The position numbers were made by a program, and so were the translations under genes. From Apostichopus japonicus (Eukaryota; Echinodermata; Holothuroidea; Aspidochirotida; Stichopodidae), in NCBI RefSeq assembly GCF_037975245.1, contig NC_092576.1:14898611-14962610 (forward strand): a stretch of 64,000 nt of DNA. Direction: 5' to 3'. Position 1 is the first letter of the stretch. Each line of letters starts with the position of its first letter. Positions 35,201-47,028 of this stretch are shown one piece after another. The notes below the pieces were generated by a model. The model was not told where the DNA came from. It was given only the letters and a program-made list of their open reading frames with translations, and made no database searches.

Positions 35201-38200
35201 TTGAATTTTTAAGATTCTGCAGAGATGTCGGCCATGTGCTTGTCTAGTAGTCATTTTATGTATGGAATAAACCTGTGTGATATCGTTGCTCGCAAAATAT
35301 GTACCCCTGAGTCCTGATGGTTGGTTATGTGTTCCATTATAATAAAAAACTTGATTATACCAAGCCACTTGACAAAACTGTTCATCACATTTGCAGGAGG
35401 ATCTAAAATACATACATACAAGTAACCAGCTTACACCACCTGACCCTTTAATGTAGCCTACATCTCAGTTGACAATATGAATTAAACATGTGATCAGTAG
35501 ACACCTAGTTTACTGGAACATGGCTGCCTGACCAAAGCTTCAAGCGGAAGCAGGTCATGTGACAAGTTGCCCACTTTAGTCTCAATTAATAAAAATGTTT
35601 GACATTTATTTGTTTACCCTAGCAGAATTATAAATATTCATAATGTCAACATGTGAGTCATCCTTGTATTTTATTTTAATTTTATGCTCAGATATCTCTG
35701 CAGAGTGGCATGCCACCTCCTGAGGCCAACCCAGCTATAAATGTAAGTGAAAGATGTTAACGAAGCTTTAGTAAGATTCTCACAGTCAGGATTTAACTGG
35801 TTAGTCTAATCACGTAGGAAACGGTAATACGTTCTTTGTGAGATGTTATCATTGATACCGTAGAGAACTAGGCTCATCGACAAGTGAACGTGAAGAATAT
35901 TGACATTGGAGACTAGCCACTTAAAAGGTTTAAAGGGGCTTTCCTTCAGGTTGGTTAGCAGCTGTAAGAACCCTTTAAGTATTAAGAATTACTTATAGTT
36001 AAATTGCCATTGATAAATTTATCAAAATTTAATTATTGGAGAAATGGTTTAATGGCATGCACAGCAATACATATAGTAGTGTATCCTGTAGTTGAGGCAA
36101 GTTACTTGTTGCTCTCTCTAGCTAATTGTAATATGTGCGTACCATGTGTGTTTCATTATTCAGGAGAGGATTGAGAAAGGTTGTAGAATGATTGGCTATC
36201 CATTTAATGGATGCCTAAATGTTTGCTTTCCATTATTGAACATGATATTTAGTAGTGATATTGTGCTCTTCACTCTCACAATGTTATTCCCATAGTTTTT
36301 GTATCAAATCTGTTCTGCGAACAAAACCCTCACACAATCCTGTTTAATGTTAAGGATTAGGCATGCACACTGTGAGATGTACTCCAGGGGACACATAGAT
36401 GTGGTGCACACTATAGGATGTTCACCTGGGGACACATTTAGAGTGGTGCACACTATAGGATGTTCTCCAGGGGACACATGGATGTGGTGCACACTATGGA
36501 ATGTCCACCAGGGAACACATGGATGTGGTGCACACTATGGGATGTCCCCCTGGGGTCACATAAATTTGGTGCACACTATGGGATGTACTCCAGGGGACAC
36601 ATGGATGTGGTGCACACTATGGGATGTTCTCCAGGGGACACATAGATGTGGTGCACACTATGGGATGTCTCCCAAGGGACATGTAGATGTGGTACACTGT
36701 GGTGCCCCTTGAGAGGACTGTTTGAATTGTTGTGATCTTCAGACTTTGGCAAATCCAATAATAAAATTCAACAGTAAAGTAGTTTACTCCTCGCCCCCTC
36801 AACTTTATTTTTTAACATTTGTTTTAGTGTTTGCACGGGTTATCCGGGTACCCGCCCGACGAGATACTACCCGGTACCTAATTTATTACCCGAATCCTAA
36901 GCAAAGTGTGATTTAAAAAAAAAAAAAAAACCGACGGTTAGGCAGATTTCCCATTGACTTAGTGTGGTGTTAGGCTACAATGTGGTTGAAGATAACAACA
37001 ATAACGAAGAGGTCCGCTCGACGCGATACTACCCGGTTCCTAATTTATTACCCGAATCATACGCAAAGTGTGATTGTTTAAAAAAAAAAATTGCAAACCG
37101 ATGGTTAGGCTGATTTCCCATTGACTTAGTGTGTTGTTAGGCTACCATGTGTTCGAAGAGAACAGCAATAACGAAAGCTTTCCATAGATATCTTATAACT
37201 GCCTCACAATTTTAGCTAATAAACAGATGGCTACTGGCTAGGCTAGACTTCCCCCATTGACTTAGTGTGGTGTTAGGCAACCATGTGGTCGAACCTAACA
37301 GCAATAACGAAAGTGTTCCATGGATGTCTTATAACTGCGTCACAATTCCAGCAAATAAACAGATGGTTAGGCTTAGCTAGATTTCTCATTGACTTAGTGT
37401 GGTGTTAGGCTACCATGTGGAAGAAATTATTATTTATTCATTCGTTTATTTCAAAGAAGGAAAGGCTGACAAGGAATTTAACGCGATGTTTATGGATTAT
37501 AGACGGGATAACTAAAAAATAGTATTCGCAAGTGGCTTTTTACTAATCGTTTATTCCAAATGCGATCAAATTGCGCGAATCGCGCAATCTCGCGGCTAAT
37601 GTGAACACTGGGCCTGCATAATAGATAGTAGTAGTATTAAAAACTGTTTAAGAGCTAAATTGGATATTTATATGGTTTGATCCAATAGACGTGCACGAGC
37701 TAGCATAAGCAGATGCAAGTAGTAATGCTAATTATAATTAAATAATTAATTTATTAACAAGTTAATGAAAGAAACAGAAGCAAATAAAAATTATTGAGGG
37801 AGGTTTAATAGCTTATCTTACACCTACGTATTTGAACATGAAAACATTGTCAGTTGAGAATATAATGCATTTATTACAGCATCCAATATGAAATTTCTTG
37901 AAAATCGTGATACACGAGCGTAAACAAATTTTTTCCGGGTACCCGGATACCCGACGGGTAACGGCCCTCGGGTACCCGGTTCCCGATTTTTGGACCCGTG
38001 TAAACACTAATATTTTGTTTTCTTCTCAGGTTTTCATATATTTAGGTGCAATTTAAGATACAGCAACTTGCAATTTCAGGTGTTAAAGTGAATCGACTCG
38101 ACATGTACGGAGAGGTAATTAAAACAACTTTCTCTTTGTATTTTGCACTTGAGTTTTTTTTTTTTGTTATTTTTTTGATACTTGTTACTTTGTTACTTGT

Positions 38201-38523
38201 TATTTTGTTACTTGAGTACCAAGAGGACGAAACTGGTCGGGGAGTGGAATTTTTCTGGTGTGTTAATCTTTATTAATTTAATATATGTCTATCATACCAT
38301 TTGCTACACATTCATATATATCTATTAATATATATATAGTTTTTATTTTGTAATGATGTATGGGTATGAAGCCGTTTATCAAACACCTTTATCTTAATGT
38401 TATTTGTTCTTTCTTTGACCTGTGCTTTCTTTCTCAACTTTTGCATTGAATCTGCAGAAGTACAAACCATTCAAAGGAGTCAAGTACATAACCAAAGCCG
38501 GCAAGTTCCAAGTCCGTACCTAA
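26230..38523 (+). CDS. AP3M: AP-3 complex subunit mu (AP3M1/AP3M2-like), interrupted
   Basis: Medium chain of the AP-3 adaptor, which sorts membrane cargo from endosomes to lysosome-related organelles; mu binds Tyr-based signals through its C-terminal mu-homology domain. Coding pieces: 26230-26264, 28497-28575, 29283-29323 plus 29700-29764, 30976-31088, 32096-32169, 33523-33625, 34688-34849, 35692-35742, 38046-38114, 38458-38523. Splice phases agree at every join. The first 111 residues give the longin-type N-terminal domain, collinear with vertebrate AP3M1; the last ~160 give the end of the mu-homology domain. Defects: a hAT MITE splits exon 3; about 130 residues between VVYE and SERV are absent; TAA at 33587-33589 is in frame. 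Either a decaying gene or copy, or an assembly with errors. Confidence 0.85.
26901..27267. mobile_element. TTAA-flanked MITE, copy 1 (intron 1 of AP-3 mu)
   Basis: TTAA at both ends (26901-26904, 27264-27267), imperfect terminal inverted repeats (AAAGGCATTGAAGA against AAAGGGTGTGAAGAAT). A 369-bp relative lies inverted at 51221-51589. TTAA targets are used by piggyBac and Kolobok elements; which applies is undecided. Confidence 0.75.
28497..28575 (+). CDS. AP3M: AP-3 mu exon 2
   Basis: DIFMEKHWKRVISRSVCDYF then FEAQEK. Acceptor TTCTACAG, donor AAA/GTAAGT. Confidence 0.9.
28885..29230. repeat. Degenerate ~25-bp repeat of AGTACTTGATAAAGTATCAT type
   Basis: About a dozen diverged units of TAGTACTTGATACAGTA in intron 2, ending 50 bases before exon 3. 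Confidence 0.7.
29283..29323 (+). CDS. AP3M: AP-3 mu exon 3, 5' part
   Basis: ASSNEDVPAVIATP, then interrupted by the MITE. With the element and one duplicated 8-mer removed, the frame continues directly into PHHYLISIYHKQLYFVAVVQ. Confidence 0.85.
29324..29691. mobile_element. hAT MITE inserted in AP-3 mu exon 3
   Basis: Terminal inverted repeats CAAGGGCGTAGGAAC and CAGTGGCGTAGGAAG. Perfect 8-bp target duplication GCTACACC (29316-29323, 29692-29699), itself part of the exon (codons A-T-P). 368 bp, G/C-run-rich ends, no coding capacity. GT near the left end and a polypyrimidine tract ending AAAAG near the right end could in principle serve as splice sites. Confidence 0.9.
29700..29764 (+). 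CDS. AP3M: AP-3 mu exon 3, 3' part
   Basis: HHYLISIYHKQLYFVAVVQT then E; donor GAAG/GTGAGT. It is also the first unit of the tandem array that follows. Confidence 0.85.
29700..30770 (+). repeat. ~91-bp tandem array of exon 3 end plus splice donor, about 12 copies
   Basis: Each unit starts GTGATAGC-ACACC (exon sequence), runs through the coding end of exon 3 and the GGTGAGTAAATGG donor region, then restarts. CTGTACTTTGTAGCTGTAG or a close variant recurs at 29728, 29826, 29917, 30008, 30100, 30193, 30284, 30376, 30467, 30557, 30651 and 30742. Most units keep a GGTGAGT or GGTAAGT donor; none has an acceptor. The last two are the most diverged. Confidence 0.9.
30976..31088 (+). CDS. AP3M: AP-3 mu exon 4
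   Basis: (V)SPLFVIEFLHRIINTFEDYF, then ending YVVVYE. Acceptor TTCTTACAG, donor GAG/GTGAGA, leaving phase 0. Confidence 0.9.
31089..32095 (+). other. Intron where several AP-3 mu exons are expected but absent
   Basis: In vertebrate AP3M1 about 130 residues (end of N-domain, linker, first part of mu-homology domain) lie between VVYE and SERV. No similar frame was found here on either strand. Confidence 0.6.
31850..32075. repeat. ~86-bp tandem repeat, three copies
   Basis: Unit with GGTTGATTGTGTTAAACTC, AACAGGTTAAAG and TTCTCTGTACTGAGATGGTT blocks. It abuts the next exon and lies at the site of the missing exons. Confidence 0.85.
32096..32169 (+). CDS. AP3M: AP-3 mu exon, start of retained mu-homology part
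   Basis: SERVLSFVPPDSNFRLLSYH then IGASK/N across the splice. Acceptor TTCGCAG, donor AA/GTAAGT. Enters in phase 0, so it would join exon 4 in frame. Confidence 0.9.
32190..33010. repeat. ~90-bp tandem repeat built from GCATAGCAT motifs
   Basis: At least eight units with AGCAGAGCATGGTACAGTAG and CATAGTGTACATGA blocks, decaying to the right. The long minus-strand frame across it (repeating MLCYDMLCNAVMLCY) is a by-product. Confidence 0.9.
33523..33625 (+). CDS. AP3M: AP-3 mu exon with in-frame stop
   Basis: (N)LTAIPVYVRPNITIREGSGK F, TAA (33587-33589), LSIGPKQTMGKL. Both sides match AP3M1 in the same frame, so a single codon is affected. Acceptor TTGTTAAG, donor CTG/GTAAGG. Confidence 0.85.
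34688..34849 (+). CDS. AP3M: AP-3 mu exon
   Basis: VEDVVVTSDFPKQVLNMNLT, then TYSFDPVNKTLRWEVGKINP. 54 codons, phase 0 at both ends; acceptor TTGTGCAG, donor ACG/GTGAGA. The most strongly conserved exon here. Confidence 0.95.
35692..35742 (+). CDS. AP3M: AP-3 mu exon
   Basis: ISLQSGMPPPEANPAIN; acceptor ATGCTCAG, donor AAT/GTAAGT. Confidence 0.9.
36379..36700. repeat. ~41-bp minisatellite, about eight copies
   Basis: Unit with GGGACACATGGATGTGGTGC and ACTATGGGATGTTCTCCAGG blocks in an AP-3 mu intron. A plus-strand open frame through it is incidental. Confidence 0.9.
36825..38009. mobile_element. Terminal-inverted-repeat element in last large AP-3 mu intron
   Basis: TAGTGTTTGCACGGGT at the left end is inverted as TAGTGTTTACACGGGT at the right; both continue into several GGGTACCCG palindromes. 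The interior contains about four ~140-bp repeats with CCCATTGACTTAGTGTG and AACAGATGGTTAGGCT blocks. hAT-like by terminal sequence; no clean target duplication was identified. It ends 36 bases before an AP-3 mu exon. Confidence 0.7.
38046..38114 (+). CDS. AP3M: AP-3 mu penultimate exon
   Basis: VQFKIQQLAISGVKVNRLDM then YGE; acceptor ATTTAG, donor GAG/GTAATT. Confidence 0.95.
38458..38523 (+). CDS. AP3M: AP-3 mu last exon and stop
   Basis: KYKPFKGVKYITKAGKFQVR then T and TAA; matches the family C-terminus exactly in length. Acceptor ATCTGCAG. Confidence 0.95.
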   Translation, partial: KYKPFKGVKYITKAGKFQVRT

Positions 38524-39412
38524 TGAATTATTGCTGTCCACAAAATAGCAGAGAAAACATTGCCAGTTCAGTAACCGTCGGTGCATTCCAAAATATTTCC
38601 TTGATAAATGCAGTACATCGTAGATACCATGGCCAGATTGTGTCCGTCAGACTGTCACAACGTAGCCTTCTCGCGTGTCACGTCAAGAGGTGCAGTCACG
38701 CGGCCATCATGTCTGTCACTAAGTAGCCATCTTGGCTGGCCTGTCAAGATTGTGCGTCATACTGTCACAGAGAGAAGTACTGGCTAACATACCAATGGAA
38801 TGCCAGTCTCACTGTCACAGATGCAGATGGATACTGTCAGTCATGCTGTCACATAAATAACCATCCTGGCTACCATATCAGGATTGTCAGTCTAACTGTC
38901 AAAAAATTGATATCCTTTATACCACATTGACAGACTGTACAAGTCACACTGTTATTAGTGAAAATTATCCTGGGCACTCATCAAGAAAGGGCCTGTCACA
39001 CTGTCACTTGTTTCCTCTTTTTAACATGTAACAAAGATAGTGCTTTTTTCATTTATTTGTTCAAAGATGCCGCTTTTCCAATGAACTAGTAAATTTCCAT
39101 CTTTCTTTTTTTCATTTTTTATCAAGAAATTCGGAAATATTTCTTTCAAACAAACCAAACCAGCCTAAAGGAAAGATAAGTTACATTCATCACAGAGTAC
39201 ATAAGTCTCCTTTAACCAGTCTTATAGATCACCATTGATCATTAGAGAGAATGACTGGAATTAAACCTAATGCAAAACCTTCACACAACCACTTTACACA
39301 ACTAGCAATTACCTCGTACATGTACACTGTATGTAGTATGTACGATGGAATCTTGCATAAATCGCTTGCAGACAGCAGAATTCAGAGTGTTTTTCTTAAC
39401 TGTCAAAATAAA
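38524..39412 (+). other. Probable AP-3 mu 3' UTR with degenerate GTCA-CTGTCAC repeats
   Basis: From 38640 to 39010 ACTGTCACA recurs about ten times at irregular 30-70-base spacing. AATAAA at 39407-39412 is a possible polyadenylation signal. Confidence 0.45.
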
Positions 39413-41989
39413 GGAAAATGGTGATATAAAAAATGTCAAGGAAATATTTCAATGGAGTCGGCCTCAGTAAACAGAGAGTTCCAACGACTTTATTCCACAC
39501 GCATGTCATCTTTAACAAGAAATCCACCAGGTATAGCCTACAATAATTGCCTAGCCTAAAGTAATGGTGACACTAGGCCAACTACAGTACTAGCCTAGGC
39601 CCTATATAGTATATTATAACAGTATGACTATTATGAGTGACTTCGTTCACACTGCTTCGTAATTGAAGTCACCTGAAATTAATCAGCGGCCATATTGGAT
39701 ATATCAAAATAACGCGAACATAGATTACACAAAAATTAGGAAGGCCTATATCAATAATTAACTTGGTTATGCTTATCAATGCCCACATTCATAAAGCAGT
39801 AAGCAATTACTATAAGGAGTTATTACGCAGTCACTGTTATTACATATTTACTCATATCTTGTTTAACCAGTGGTGAAACAACTGGTGTATCTTGGTAATG
39901 TTTACTGCTTAATAAGGAGATTAATGTTGTTGTTCCAACCTATCAAAGCCCTCTAAAAATATGTTAGATTCTTAATCATTTCAACATGTGAGACCACAAA
40001 AAGAAATTCTTCAATTCATCTGGCATTCTGGTTTGAAATCAACAGAATCGCACTGTTGGTGTACTGTACCAAAGGCAAATAATATTATTGTTGTTAAAAG
40101 TATGAAATCTAGAAATCATACCCCTTAATATAAAACCACAAACATATAAACATGAAGTCTTAACCGATTGTCATCTTAAGTCAGTAAAAATTCCCGATTA
40201 CTGCATCTAGGCCTAGGCAGGTTTGTTATGAACCTCAACAATAAGTCTCTGTTGGTGTACCTTGCTAGGTTAATTAGCATAAATAATATATGTTATAATA
40301 TTATATAATTATAATTTAGTTTAATATTCTAGTGGAAAATTACATCTCCATCTTTTTGATTTTTCGTTGATTGTAACAAGAGTAGAAAGTGGTTTATTTA
40401 TGCTGTCCATCCTTTTTTCCCATTCATTTTATATACCTTTTGTCAGTACTGATGTGGTAGACTGTACAAACAAGTGTATAGGACACAACCCGTCGTATAA
40501 TATATCACGTTAGGCTAGCAAGCCAACTTATTTTACTTTGTCTATTCTATGTTATGTGTCATATCATATAGTAATAAAAAAGTGTCATTATATTATATCA
40601 TGTTTTATTGTATCTGTGATAATCTGAGAGGCATTTAGTATATTTTCGTTGTTTTTCATCTTTGGATTTAGATGAAGAAAAAAGAGCATTAAAATTCCAG
40701 ATATATGGTTTCTGTATTCAGCCATCATCCTAGTTTCTTTTTTACACCTAGAAAATATGACCATCAAGTGAGGGCTATGAAAGAGGTGATAAAGGACAAA
40801 CTTGTACTTGCAAATCTATGAAGTGGGAAACAATTTTCATACACCAACCAAACAAGGTTTTCCATCACAACAATCATTCCTAATCCCTCCCTCCCTCCCA
40901 ACCCCACCCCTCCCCTGCATTTAGGATTTCAGTCAGAAACAAGCTGTGCGTTTCGGTACTCCTCTGTGATATAACATGTGATACTGTGGTCGTTATTTCA
41001 GAGGTCCTATAGTTTTACAGACATTAAGTTTTGCCTCCAAATCATTAAGATATATATAAAAAAAAAATATTCTCAGAGTCAGATTCAAACCATGATTGTT
41101 GATATCTTTAAGTACTTCCAGACTCCAGTCAAGTGGCTTAACTTTAAATATTTGTCTCCATCTCTCTCTCTCCACGCCCCCCCCATCCCCCCACCTCTCT
41201 CACAACAAAGAGTCAAATTCAAATCATTTAAAGCAGTCATTAACTTCCAGCAGCTATGAAACAAACCAAAATCAATCTTCCTCGTTATTAGTGTGCATAC
41301 AACATCACTTAGTAAAAGCTTTTATACGTCACTTACCTATGCAGAGTGAGCCTGTTTGTTAAGTGTTTCCTCTGTTCCGATATAATAGTAGTAATTGATT
41401 GTATGGAATGTGTTTTAGAAGTTTAATGGATGGTTAAGGTTAAAGAAATCCCAGGGAAAAAATTGAGATTTGTTTTCTTTAAAATTGTATTCCTTCACTT
41501 CAGTTTTATGCAATTTTATCAAATTGAAGTAGTGACCCATTAGATCATACATTGTTGAGGTAGCTGTGTGTGGTTACAAGAATTTTGTTCTCATTCCATG
41601 GCATATAAATATGTGGGTAGAAGCAAAAGTGACCATTAACAAATAAACCCAAAGAACAAGTCTGGAAGACAAGGTTGGGTAGCTATGGGTGTATGTATCT
41701 TATAGGTGTAACTTTACTAATGAGTTGGGCTTTAATGTCAAGGAGAGTCAGTGGGAAAAAGGAGAATAATAATGTCAGAAAATCTTGTGTGCAAATGACT
41801 GTCGTCAAAAGGAAATAAAAGCCGTTGTTATCCTTAACTGCGTGAATCAATATCTGATAGTTCTATGTTGCTCACGTTACATTGACAAGAAGTTGGATCG
41901 TAGTATGATGCATTGGATTCAAAGGTTATAGTGTACTTTTTGTTTCGCTTAATTGATATATTCAACTTAGCTATACTCGCTTTTCTAAC
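39413..41989. other. Intergenic, nothing recognised
   Basis: No coding or repeat feature I can support; C-run at 40880-40915 and 41175-41200. Confidence 0.4.
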
Positions 41990-43338
41990 ATGGAAAATAT
42001 TACCGCATTTGATAACTTCGAGCCGACAACATTTCCCATGGAACCCTTCAGAGGAACGCTTACCTATTCGATTTTCTATCGTATTGTACCATTTCTTTTC
42101 GGCTCTGCTATTGTACTTTCAAACTTAAGCATAATTCTGACATTTTTACGTAACGATGAAGGCCGAAAAGCTTTTGTAAATATTTACATATTTTATTTAG
42201 CTATCGCTGATATTCTTATTGGTGGGTTAGTCTTGATACCATTAACCATATGGGAATTTACAGGGTTTCCACCCTTACCAATTTTTGTGTGTGCTTCGTG
42301 GTCTATCGTTACACATTTTTCAGGAACGTCGTCAGTGGTTCATATTCTCTTCCTTAGTTTTGACAGATACCTGCTTGTCAACGATCCACTTATGTACATT
42401 ACTAAAATAACAGCTTTTAGAATTCACGTCCGTGTCCTTACCTCCCTGGCTTTATGTTTCATACATTGTATACTGCTGTATCACTTCAGCGCTGCAGCTG
42501 CCTATACGAACAGGCAATTGGATCGACCTATGGGAATTGCTTCACAGCGTACGACATTATTAATTCATACCCTCTTATAGTGAACGGTGTTCAATTTGTT
42601 GTACCTCTGATGTGCCTAATTATTATAAATACCATGTTCTTTGTCAAATTAATGAAAAGGATGCGTCGTATGTCCGAATGTAAACACGTAGGTGTATCAA
42701 CACCAGGTGACTATAACAACACAGTCAATGTTATCGGCGGGAAAACTGCAAGGAAAACAAAATGTCCGCCAGCTTTAGATGAAACAAAATGCAAAGATCG
42801 TAATCATCATGGAGTTAGCACGGAAGAGCCAAATTATGAGTTTTCCATAGTAACTGATATGACTGCCATCGATCAAGTTAATATAATAATTGAAAAGACG
42901 TTTAAAAAACACCCATTTCACAGAAAATACACCGTGAGACGCAGAGAAGCCGATTTGGGAAATCGTCAACAAGTATTTTCAATTGCGCCGCCGATGAGAA
43001 CAGAACCACATAGACGGATGGGAACAGAGTTGGTACAGCGCACATAAGAACACGCTAAACTTGAACGCGCAGCCAAGAAACTGACAGCTTATGTGCTGGT
43101 TTTTCTCGTGTTTTGGACGCCGTTTGCAATCTGTTCCTGTATCCCAGGATTGGACGTTCACTCGGATGTTGGACGGATTGTAATTTTACCTGCTTCTTTG
43201 CTGATAGCTCTAAATTCGCTGATTAACCCAATTCTCTACGCACTTTTCCAGCGACGTTATAGGAAGAACTGTTTCGGACTGAATGCGGTCAAGAGAAATT
43301 TGTATAAATATAACATTAAAATAAAACAAAAAATGTAA
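41990..43338 (+). pseudogene. Class A (rhodopsin-type) GPCR, aminergic-like, single exon, two breaks
   Basis: A plasma-membrane receptor frame of about 450 codons. Seen in order: N-terminal NIT glycosylation site; TM1 with SNLSIIL; TM2 LAIAD; Cys before TM3 and SFDRYLLV after it; TM4; Cys in loop 2 (YGNCF); TM5 with QFVVPLMC; a long intracellular loop 3 (~130 residues); TM6 LVFLVFWTPF; TM7 NSLINPILYALF (NPxxY) and a basic tail. Two breaks: the frame shifts near 42510 (end of TM4/loop 2), and TAA at 43045-43047 stops loop 3 in the second frame, after which EHAKLERAAKKLTAY continues. The DRY, long loop 3 and WTPF pattern suggest a muscarinic/histamine/amine-type receptor; the ligand is not known. 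Either a recent pseudogene or sequence errors. Confidence 0.75.
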
Positions 43339-43804
43339 GCAAACTGCTTATCCACTAAAGAGCCGGTGTGAGAGAATGTGTAAATGAGGCTGAAGGAGAT
43401 CTTCAGCCTCTGAAGGAGATCCTGCTAGGATCGAACCGTCAGGCCCACTTATACTTTAAAACAAGAGAAATTAGATGTAGATCATATAGAGGGGTTATCC
43501 CATTTGTTTATGTGCACCCGTGTCGTGGCTTTGTTTGTCAATACCTATCGTGTTTATCAACAAGCAGTCCGCCCTTTTAATTTCACCTTTAGTATAATTA
43601 ACATAGCAATCGTGCGACCGAGCTGGGAGAGAAGATAATATTGCGCACGGTATGTAAAAGTGTAAAAAAAATACCCACCCCCACCACCCTATCTACTCTG
43701 CTTTACAGTTTGAGTATAGGGATCCACGGCCAAAAGTCAAGATTTGTTTGTATACTGTTTGATTTAAAGATTCAGGATTAATTATTTAATTCACAAAGAC
43801 ACAT

Positions 43805-44230
43805 CAGGGTTCGAATTAACCGATAGTAAAGTGCCGGTCTGTGCCCCTACTATACTTGCCGTATAAAGCCATTAAACAAATTATCCGTTACCGACGGGCA
43901 ACAAAGGCTGTACTGCCCCTTTAATCACCTTGCTGTAGTTAAGCTGCCGTCTTAATTATCTCTATTTTCATTGAAATTTCATCATCAAACTAAATCAGGA
44001 TCAAAGATCGTTCGAAACTCCAGCAATATTTTCGACAGAAAGCAGGCAGCAATTCAAAAAAAAAAAATACATTAAAATTTTCGACGATGATCATTTTCCT
44101 AATGCGCTTTGAAAGCTCGAAATTTGTCGACGTGCCATGCCTTTCAAGTAAAATCAGGGGATTTCTTATTTGCCCTTAACACTAAATGAAAAGGTTGCCC
44201 TGCCTCTCTCGATCCTTAACTTGAGTCCTG
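43805..44230. mobile_element. hAT-like MITE
   Basis: CAGGGTTCGAATTAACCGAT at the left end corresponds, with several mismatches, to CAGGACTCAAGTTAAGGATC read inward from the right end. The 8-bp flanks (GACACAT / CAACACGG) are at best a decayed duplication. Confidence 0.45.
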
Positions 44231-46510
44231 CAACACGGTATAGTTATTTTTATTATATAGTAATCATAAGATATGCGGCAATGTAACAAACCACTGACAT
44301 GATTTTCAATTTATTTCAGAGCATTTGGTAGTCGTCAAAACTTACAATGTATACCAATTTGTTCTGAGTATATACAGTAGCACGTGGCCCTACTAATATC
44401 ACAGTATATAAACTCACTTTTATGTCTCGACTGGTTTCATTATGCTGCAACTTTTTTTTCAAAATTGTCTGACATTGAAATACAAATTACCGTATATAAT
44501 TCTATGTGATATCGTTTACAAGTTGTTGTATATTAATCCTAAATGTTCTGCGCCATCATCATTTAATATAGGCGATTTAGACACGTGCTCATAGGGCCCT
44601 CAGTATCAAGGGACCAGTATAGACCTATACGTGCATCTTGGGCATGATAGGGAAGGGCTATCATTATAAATGGTACATTAGGGCCCTAGGGGAATTACTC
44701 ATTCAAAGTCTATTGTGTTGTTTCTACCTGTTTCCAGTGGCTAAAATTTCACTCTCATGGATGCATCGGAGAGTGATTTTTTCGTCAACATCTCACCATT
44801 GTAACATGAAGTAAAGAACAATGAATAAGGCTCTTACTGTATACATAACAATCATGCATGATATTAATCTACACAATATACACACATTGAATGTAGAACA
44901 CAAGTTATACTAGTGGTATAGGTATTAGTCCTAATGGTATATGTGCATGGAGAGTGTTATCAAAGTATAATGTATTGTCACGAAAATTCACTCGGTATAA
45001 ACTACTCTTTTTTTGTGTGTTTACGCCGCTGGTGGCTTTTCTTGCAAGCAGTTCGGGGCATGCTTTGTTATACCTTCCCTGTGACGCTTGCCACACACGT
45101 TTTCGAACACCATTCGTCAAGGTGGACCTCCATTAACCTCGTGACCTTTGGTATTTTATGCTGACACGATATGAGTCTTGATTCCTACGTTAATTTGTAT
45201 GAGTGTTTCGGTGATTTTGTCACTTTTGCACGCGGGAGATTGTCCAAATTCGCCGTTGCTTACGATTGCCTTTATGACGTCATAAGTTACGGAGACACTT
45301 GATTCCAGGCCTAAGCTTACTCCCAACACATGATGTTTGATGTCCATTACCCTTACGGTTGTGGATTTCAATTAGCTACATGTTGTTTGTAAACGCCCAT
45401 ATGAGGCATTCAATCACATAACATTACTTGTTGACCTCGCCCACGAAAATGGTAGGTCCAGCTCATGATATTATTGAGTCACTCTTTGGTGCTCCTACCC
45501 CTTCCACACCATACCTTCCAGCCCCCCCCACCCTCCCGGCCTTCCACACCATACCTTCCAGCCCACCCTCCGGCCCCTCCACAAACACAGACACACCGAT
45601 AATGCCAAAAAAACATCAAATTTCAGTTCAGTACGGCAAGAGGCGTGACGTGAGCAGTGCACCATGCATATCTGTAGACATTTTAAGTAAGTTTAAGTTT
45701 CAACAGTTCTATATTTCGGTCACGTATGATCAGTACATATACATTTACAGTGCGCATACAATGACCGACCGGGAGAACCCGCAAGAAATGGTCAGTGAAA
45801 TACAATATATTCTCTATAAATTTTTGCAAATTTTATATGAGATAATAAATCAAAACAGTTTATATGCACATTTTTATCCTTTTGCGTTCACAGTATTTAT
45901 TGTCCATTTTTTGGGGGACAGAATTTTAGCAAGCGGCTTTTTTTTTTTTATGTGACCTCAATACATATACATTGATTCGTTCGTAGTCATATACCAAAAC
46001 GGCTGAAAAGTAACAAGTTTACAAGTGTATTCAATCTCTGTGCACCTCACTCGTGCGAGGTATGTAGAGTACAAATATGCTTACAAAGTTCATATCACAA
46101 CAACGTTGACAAAAAGAATTTTAAAAAATGTATACATGGAAAATGGTGGCGCCAGGCCCCAGACGTATAAGAAGAAAAAGAAATGAGGGCGGAAATGCGA
46201 AATGGAAAAGAATCAAAATGAAAAAACTTCTTTACAATGCCAATGGCAAGAAACTACTGAAATTTGTAGTGAATTTCTTTGCAAAGCTTAACAAGGTTGG
46301 AAATGGTTGTTATACTTGATTGAAGCAATTGCTCCATTTTTAATGTGTTCGGTCTATTCCAGAAATAGTCATATAATTCCTTTTTGGTAATGCGAGGGAC
46401 TCGAAGTACATAACTATATACCATCACATATAAAGTCATACCATCAGGTTGTCAATTTATACCTACACCAAGTTACATATTCATACCACCAATATTGTTT
46501 CAACCAATAA

Positions 46511-46579
<69 letters not shown>

Positions 46580-47028
46580 GGTACGAAAGGCGCGCAATAT
46601 TAAATATCGTTCGAGCGTGCCGATGTTATCGATAGCATTTTTTTTGGGGGGGGGGCGATACTTGGATCCAGTTTTACAAGAAAATCAGACAATTCGTGTA
46701 GTTGATCATGGATTCGGAGTTTCCTATTTAGTCAATGGAAAGGTATCTCCTTTAATCTGGACTTATCAACGGTGACTGGCGATTTGGGGCGCATTTCAGA
46801 AGAAACTTAAGAAAAGGGCTCTTTCACCAACTGACCAACATATATAGTATAATCCATTTTACGAGGGGGGCGGGGGGGGGGGGGAAATCATTGATTTTTC
46901 CAAACTTGTATGAAAACGAGTTGAGTGGACACGGCCGGCCGATACCTCACAAAGACGTATGTATGTATGTTGTCTACAAAGAAAGAATAGTGTCATCATT
47001 TGTAAACCTTCTCCCGCTCCACCCTCCC
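44231..47028. other. Intergenic; no last exon for the fibrinogen-related gene found
   Basis: Frames present are short or proline/low-complexity (45428-45955). A (TA)n run lies at 46515-46574. I searched the minus strand for the expected last fibrinogen-domain exon and saw none. Confidence 0.45.

Noticed and set aside
36299-36712. 137-codon plus-strand frame with HIDVVHTIGCSPGDT repeats
   Set aside because: Minisatellite whose unit happens to stay open; lies in an AP-3 mu intron.
45428-45955. 175-codon plus-strand frame with Pro-rich start
   Set aside because: Low-complexity beginning, then AT-rich unconserved sequence; no domain recognised.
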